Positions 6,120 through 7,682 of a DNA stretch of 7,682 bases are shown here, piece after piece. The stretch's first letter is position 1. Every line of letters begins with the position of its first letter. Position numbers and translations under genes: made by a program. Under the pieces are notes generated by a model. The model was given only the letters and a program-made list of their open reading frames with translations, ran no database searches and was not told where the DNA came from. Source of the stretch: an uncultured Treponema sp. (GTDB taxonomy: Bacteria > Spirochaetota > Spirochaetia > Treponematales > Treponemataceae); NCBI GenBank assembly GCA_905372265.1, contig CAJPOL010000083.1:1-7682 (forward strand), written 5' to 3'.

Positions 6120-6677
6120 CTATTGCTGCTGCTTCCATAAAAAAAGCGCTGTGCACATCAATGCATGGTCATAAGGAGCCTTTCCCATTTTATCCAATAC
6201 TTCCTGTACCGGAACCGCCTCAGCTTCTAAGAACTCATCTTCATCAAGGTCTTGCGGCCGGATATCGCTTTCGCAATCGGCAAAATAAATATGACTTTTA
6301 TTTTCCATGATTGCAGGGTTAGGATATACTTCGCCGAGCAGGCGCAATGTTTTTGCCTTTCGGCCGGTTTCTTCAAGCAGTTCTCTATGTGCAGCTGCTT
6401 CAGGCGTTTCCCCCTCATCGACAACCCCGCCGGGAAATTCGACGGAAATTCGGGCGGAACCGTGCCGCCACTGCTTCACCATCAAGAAATACTGTTTACC
6501 GTTCTGATCGGTAATACGCGGGATGACAATAACCCATTCCGGGGCTGATAATGTTGTGAACGTTTTTGTATCGTTCTCCGGCGAAAGACTTTTCACCTCA
6601 TTGACACTGAACACCGGCGTCTTGTATTTTTCGGTTTTCTCAATGGGGTTCCACGTAAGAATTGAATTTTTTTTCAT
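6120..6677 (-). CDS. NUDIX hydrolase, ADP-ribose pyrophosphatase type
   Basis: This 185-residue enzyme should hydrolyse a nucleoside diphosphate linked to another moiety; ADP-ribose or a similar nucleotide sugar is the likely substrate, giving AMP and a sugar phosphate. The Nudix box is complete from Gly84: G-x5-E90, x7, then REL-x-EE-x-G at 98-105. It thus keeps the catalytic Mg-binding glutamates; the final position, usually hydrophobic, is Arg106. The preceding FLMVKQWRHG (64-73) and VEFPGGVV (79-86), and the following GEVYPNPAIMENKSHIYFA (115-133), match the layout of ADP-ribose pyrophosphatases, in which EQYR and the P-G-x-x-x-E/H segments occur at these places. The acidic DLDEDEFLEAEAV (143-155) also fits that subgroup. 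The start at 6677 has GGAAGG 10 bases upstream. The gene is divergent from the cytidylate-kinase-like gene across 63 bp. Role: probably housekeeping clean-up of nucleotide metabolites in the cytoplasm, with no evident link to the acid sugar operon. Confidence 0.88.
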   Translation of the reverse strand: MKKNSILTWNPIEKTEKYKTPVFSVNEVKSLSPENDTKTFTTLSAPEWVIVIPRITDQNGKQYFLMVKQWRHGSARISVEFPGGVVDEGETPEAAAHRELLEETGRKAKTLRLLGEVYPNPAIMENKSHIYFADCESDIRPQDLDEDEFLEAEAVPVQEVLDKMGKAPYDHALMCTALFLWKQQQ

Positions 6678-6694
6678 AAAATTACAACCTTCCT

Positions 6695-6723
6695 TTGACA
6701 GAATAAGAATTCAGTCTTATTCT
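6695..6723 (+). promoter_or_regulatory. Promoter of the cytidylate-kinase-like gene
   Basis: A perfect TTGACA (6695-6700) is followed by a 17-bp spacer and TATTCT (6718-6723, 4 of 6 consensus). The predicted start, near 6730, leaves a leader of only about 10 bases containing the purine-rich AGGAG (6731-6735), 5 bases before the ATG. The inverted repeat covers the spacer and -10 box exactly. Confidence 0.6.
6700..6723. promoter_or_regulatory. 9-bp-arm inverted repeat in the divergent promoter region, possible operator
   Basis: The arms agaataaga (6700-6708) and tcttattct (6715-6723) are exact reverse complements separated by six bases (attcag). The repeat runs from the last base of the -35 box to the last base of the -10 box of the plus-strand gene. 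It also lies just upstream of the NUDIX start. That position and symmetry fit a dimeric regulator acting on one or both genes. No such regulator is encoded beside it, so this is inference from shape and place. Confidence 0.5.
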
Positions 6724-6740
6724 ATAGGAGAGGAGATTTT

Positions 6741-7562
6741 ATGGCAATTATCGCACTTTCACGAAAGATAGCTTCTTACGGCGATGAGACTGCTCTTGCA
6801 TTGGCTCAATCGCTAAACTATGAATTTATTGATAAAAACACATTGGAACAAGAACTAATTCGGCGAGGTGTTTCGGAAGCCAGTTTAAAACGGTATGATG
6901 AAAAAAAACCGGGATTTTGGGCATCTTTATCACGTAACAGGGATGAATATTTTGATTACTTACGCGAAGCCGTATATGAATTTGCTCAGAAAGGCAACTG
7001 CATTTTTATCGGTAGGGGCGGCTTTGCCTTGCTGCAAGGTATTCCGGGCTGTTATGCAGTGCGTTTAATCGCTTCCGATGAGACGAGAGTCGCGCGTCTT
7101 ATGAAAGAATTTGATTGGCCCGAAAAAAAAGCCCGTATTTTGATGACGGAAAGCGATATCAATCGGGAAGGATTTCACAAATGCTTCTTTGATATGGAAT
7201 ATGAAGAGCCGACCCATTATCATTTAGTAATAAATACCGATTTTACAACGCCTCAATCGACTGCGGATATTATCCGGCACGCCTGTCTTACAACAATCTC
7301 TCCCGAAGAGGAAGAAACAGGCAAAAAGCGCATTGCAGAACTGCTGCTCGGCCAGAGGATTGTCAATACCATTGCATTTAAACTTGGACTGCAAATTTAC
7401 TTTTTGGACGCCGAAGTGACGGAAATGGAAGTTGTACTGCATGGGGTTGCAGATTCTCCGGTATATATTGATAAAGCGGTAGGCATTGCAATTGAACTCG
7501 CTGAAGGACGCGCCGTATCATCCCAAATCAGTATGGTCAACGAGTATAAGCCGTACCCGTGA
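6741..7562 (+). CDS. Cytidylate-kinase-like protein with C-terminal BON-like domain
   Basis: The first 185 or so residues of this 273-residue protein resemble the cytidylate-kinase-like family (P-loop nucleotide kinases). It opens with IIALSRKIASYGDET (3-17), followed by LAQSLNYEFIDKNTLEQEL (21-39). Further along are a family-typical IFIGRGGFALLQ (88-99), the basic VRLIASDETRVARLM (107-121), and SDINREGFHKCFFD...HYHLVINTDF (138-168). The phosphate-binding loop is degenerate: family members usually have a Gly-rich SREYGSGG segment, whereas this one reads SRKIASYGDE and lacks GK, so ATP binding may be weak or altered. Residues from about 195 to 268 form an extra region. Its VVLHGVADSPVYIDKAV...V...ISMVNEY pattern resembles a BON domain, a small module often tied to membrane or ligand binding. 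Catalysis is therefore uncertain, and a regulatory or nucleotide-sensing role is possible. The start is clear, with AGGAG 5 bases upstream. The protein has no signal peptide and is presumably cytoplasmic. Confidence 0.82.
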   Translation: MAIIALSRKIASYGDETALALAQSLNYEFIDKNTLEQELIRRGVSEASLKRYDEKKPGFWASLSRNRDEYFDYLREAVYEFAQKGNCIFIGRGGFALLQGIPGCYAVRLIASDETRVARLMKEFDWPEKKARILMTESDINREGFHKCFFDMEYEEPTHYHLVINTDFTTPQSTADIIRHACLTTISPEEEETGKKRIAELLLGQRIVNTIAFKLGLQIYFLDAEVTEMEVVLHGVADSPVYIDKAVGIAIELAEGRAVSSQISMVNEYKPYP

Positions 7563-7577
7563 TAATCTCTAATTTAT

Positions 7578-7630
7578 CTTTGCGATCTCGGCGGTTAATT
7601 AAAATAAAACCGCGGAGGACGCGGAGGTTT
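7578..7630. repeat. Second copy of the GC-rich divergent repeat module
   Basis: A reverse unit (tctttgcgatctcggcggttaa, 7577-7598 region) faces a forward unit (aaccgcggaggacgcggagg, 7608-7627) across an AT-rich centre. GCGGTTAATT at 7591-7600 is identical to 1231-1240, and 15 bases at 7608-7622 are identical to 1252-1266. The two centres differ in length by two bases. As at the first locus, the copy lies just downstream of a plus-strand gene, here about 15 bases past the stop codon. No coding capacity is evident. Confidence 0.75.
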
Positions 7631-7644
7631 TAGCCGTTTCTGCT

Positions 7645-7682
7645 TCCAGTGATATATAAGAAAAGTACTGGAGGTAGAAGAT
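7645..7682 (+). promoter_or_regulatory. Ribosome binding site and probable start of the next gene, cut by the window
   Basis: GGAGG at 7670-7674 is followed by six bases and then AT at the window edge, so an ATG at 7681 is likely if the next base is G. Upstream, TGATATATA (7650-7658) resembles an extended -10 element, but the -35 match is poor. The arms tccagt (7645-7650) and actgga (7667-7672) could form a 6-bp stem that would partly cover the ribosome binding site. Confidence 0.45.

Overview
This 7.7 kb window looks like chromosomal DNA of a host-associated spirochaete, most likely an oral or gut Treponema. The basis is moderate GC (roughly 45%, by eye), the overall protein composition, the secreted protein of unknown family, and the cytidylate-kinase-like protein with an extra C-terminal domain. 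The genus is an inference; no rRNA or other marker gene is present.

Layout. Positions 1-64 may hold the last codons of a plus-strand gene that starts outside the window. A plus-strand gene for a secreted protein of unknown function follows (128-1168). Its start codon lies almost on the predicted transcription start. A 245-bp gap (1169-1413) carries a cluster of GC-rich inverted repeat units and a hairpin.

The centre is a tight four-gene minus-strand operon, read from 5902 down to 1414. It encodes a DeoR-type regulator, a four-carbon acid sugar kinase (DUF1537/DtnK type), a PdxA2-type 4-phosphothreonate dehydrogenase, and a GntP-family acid sugar permease. Gaps between genes are 5-14 bp, and at each junction the Shine-Dalgarno sequence overlaps or abuts the upstream stop codon. 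The operon reads as a complete short catabolic route: GntP imports a C4 sugar acid (D-threonate or D-erythronate), the kinase phosphorylates O4, and PdxA2 oxidises and decarboxylates the product to dihydroxyacetone phosphate, which enters glycolysis. A strong sigma70-like promoter (TTGACA, 17 bp, TAATAT) lies upstream of the regulator gene. Between its -10 box and the start codon are four TGTT blocks spaced exactly 10 bp apart, a likely autoregulatory DeoR operator.

Upstream of the operon is a 217-bp gap with a perfect 12-bp hairpin, then a minus-strand NUDIX hydrolase of the ADP-ribose pyrophosphatase type (6120-6677). It is divergent, across 63 bp, from a plus-strand cytidylate-kinase-like gene (6741-7562). 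That gene's promoter spacer and -10 box are covered by a 9-bp-arm inverted repeat. Downstream, the GC-rich repeat module seen at 1231-1270 recurs at 7591-7626. The window closes on a ribosome binding site and the first two bases of a probable next start codon.

I saw no tRNA, rRNA, CRISPR array, insertion sequence or clear phage gene. The most useful observations are the phased operator, the minimal C4-acid sugar operon, the repeat module recurring after two plus-strand genes, the degenerate P-loop of the kinase-like protein, and the likely leaderless gene at 128.
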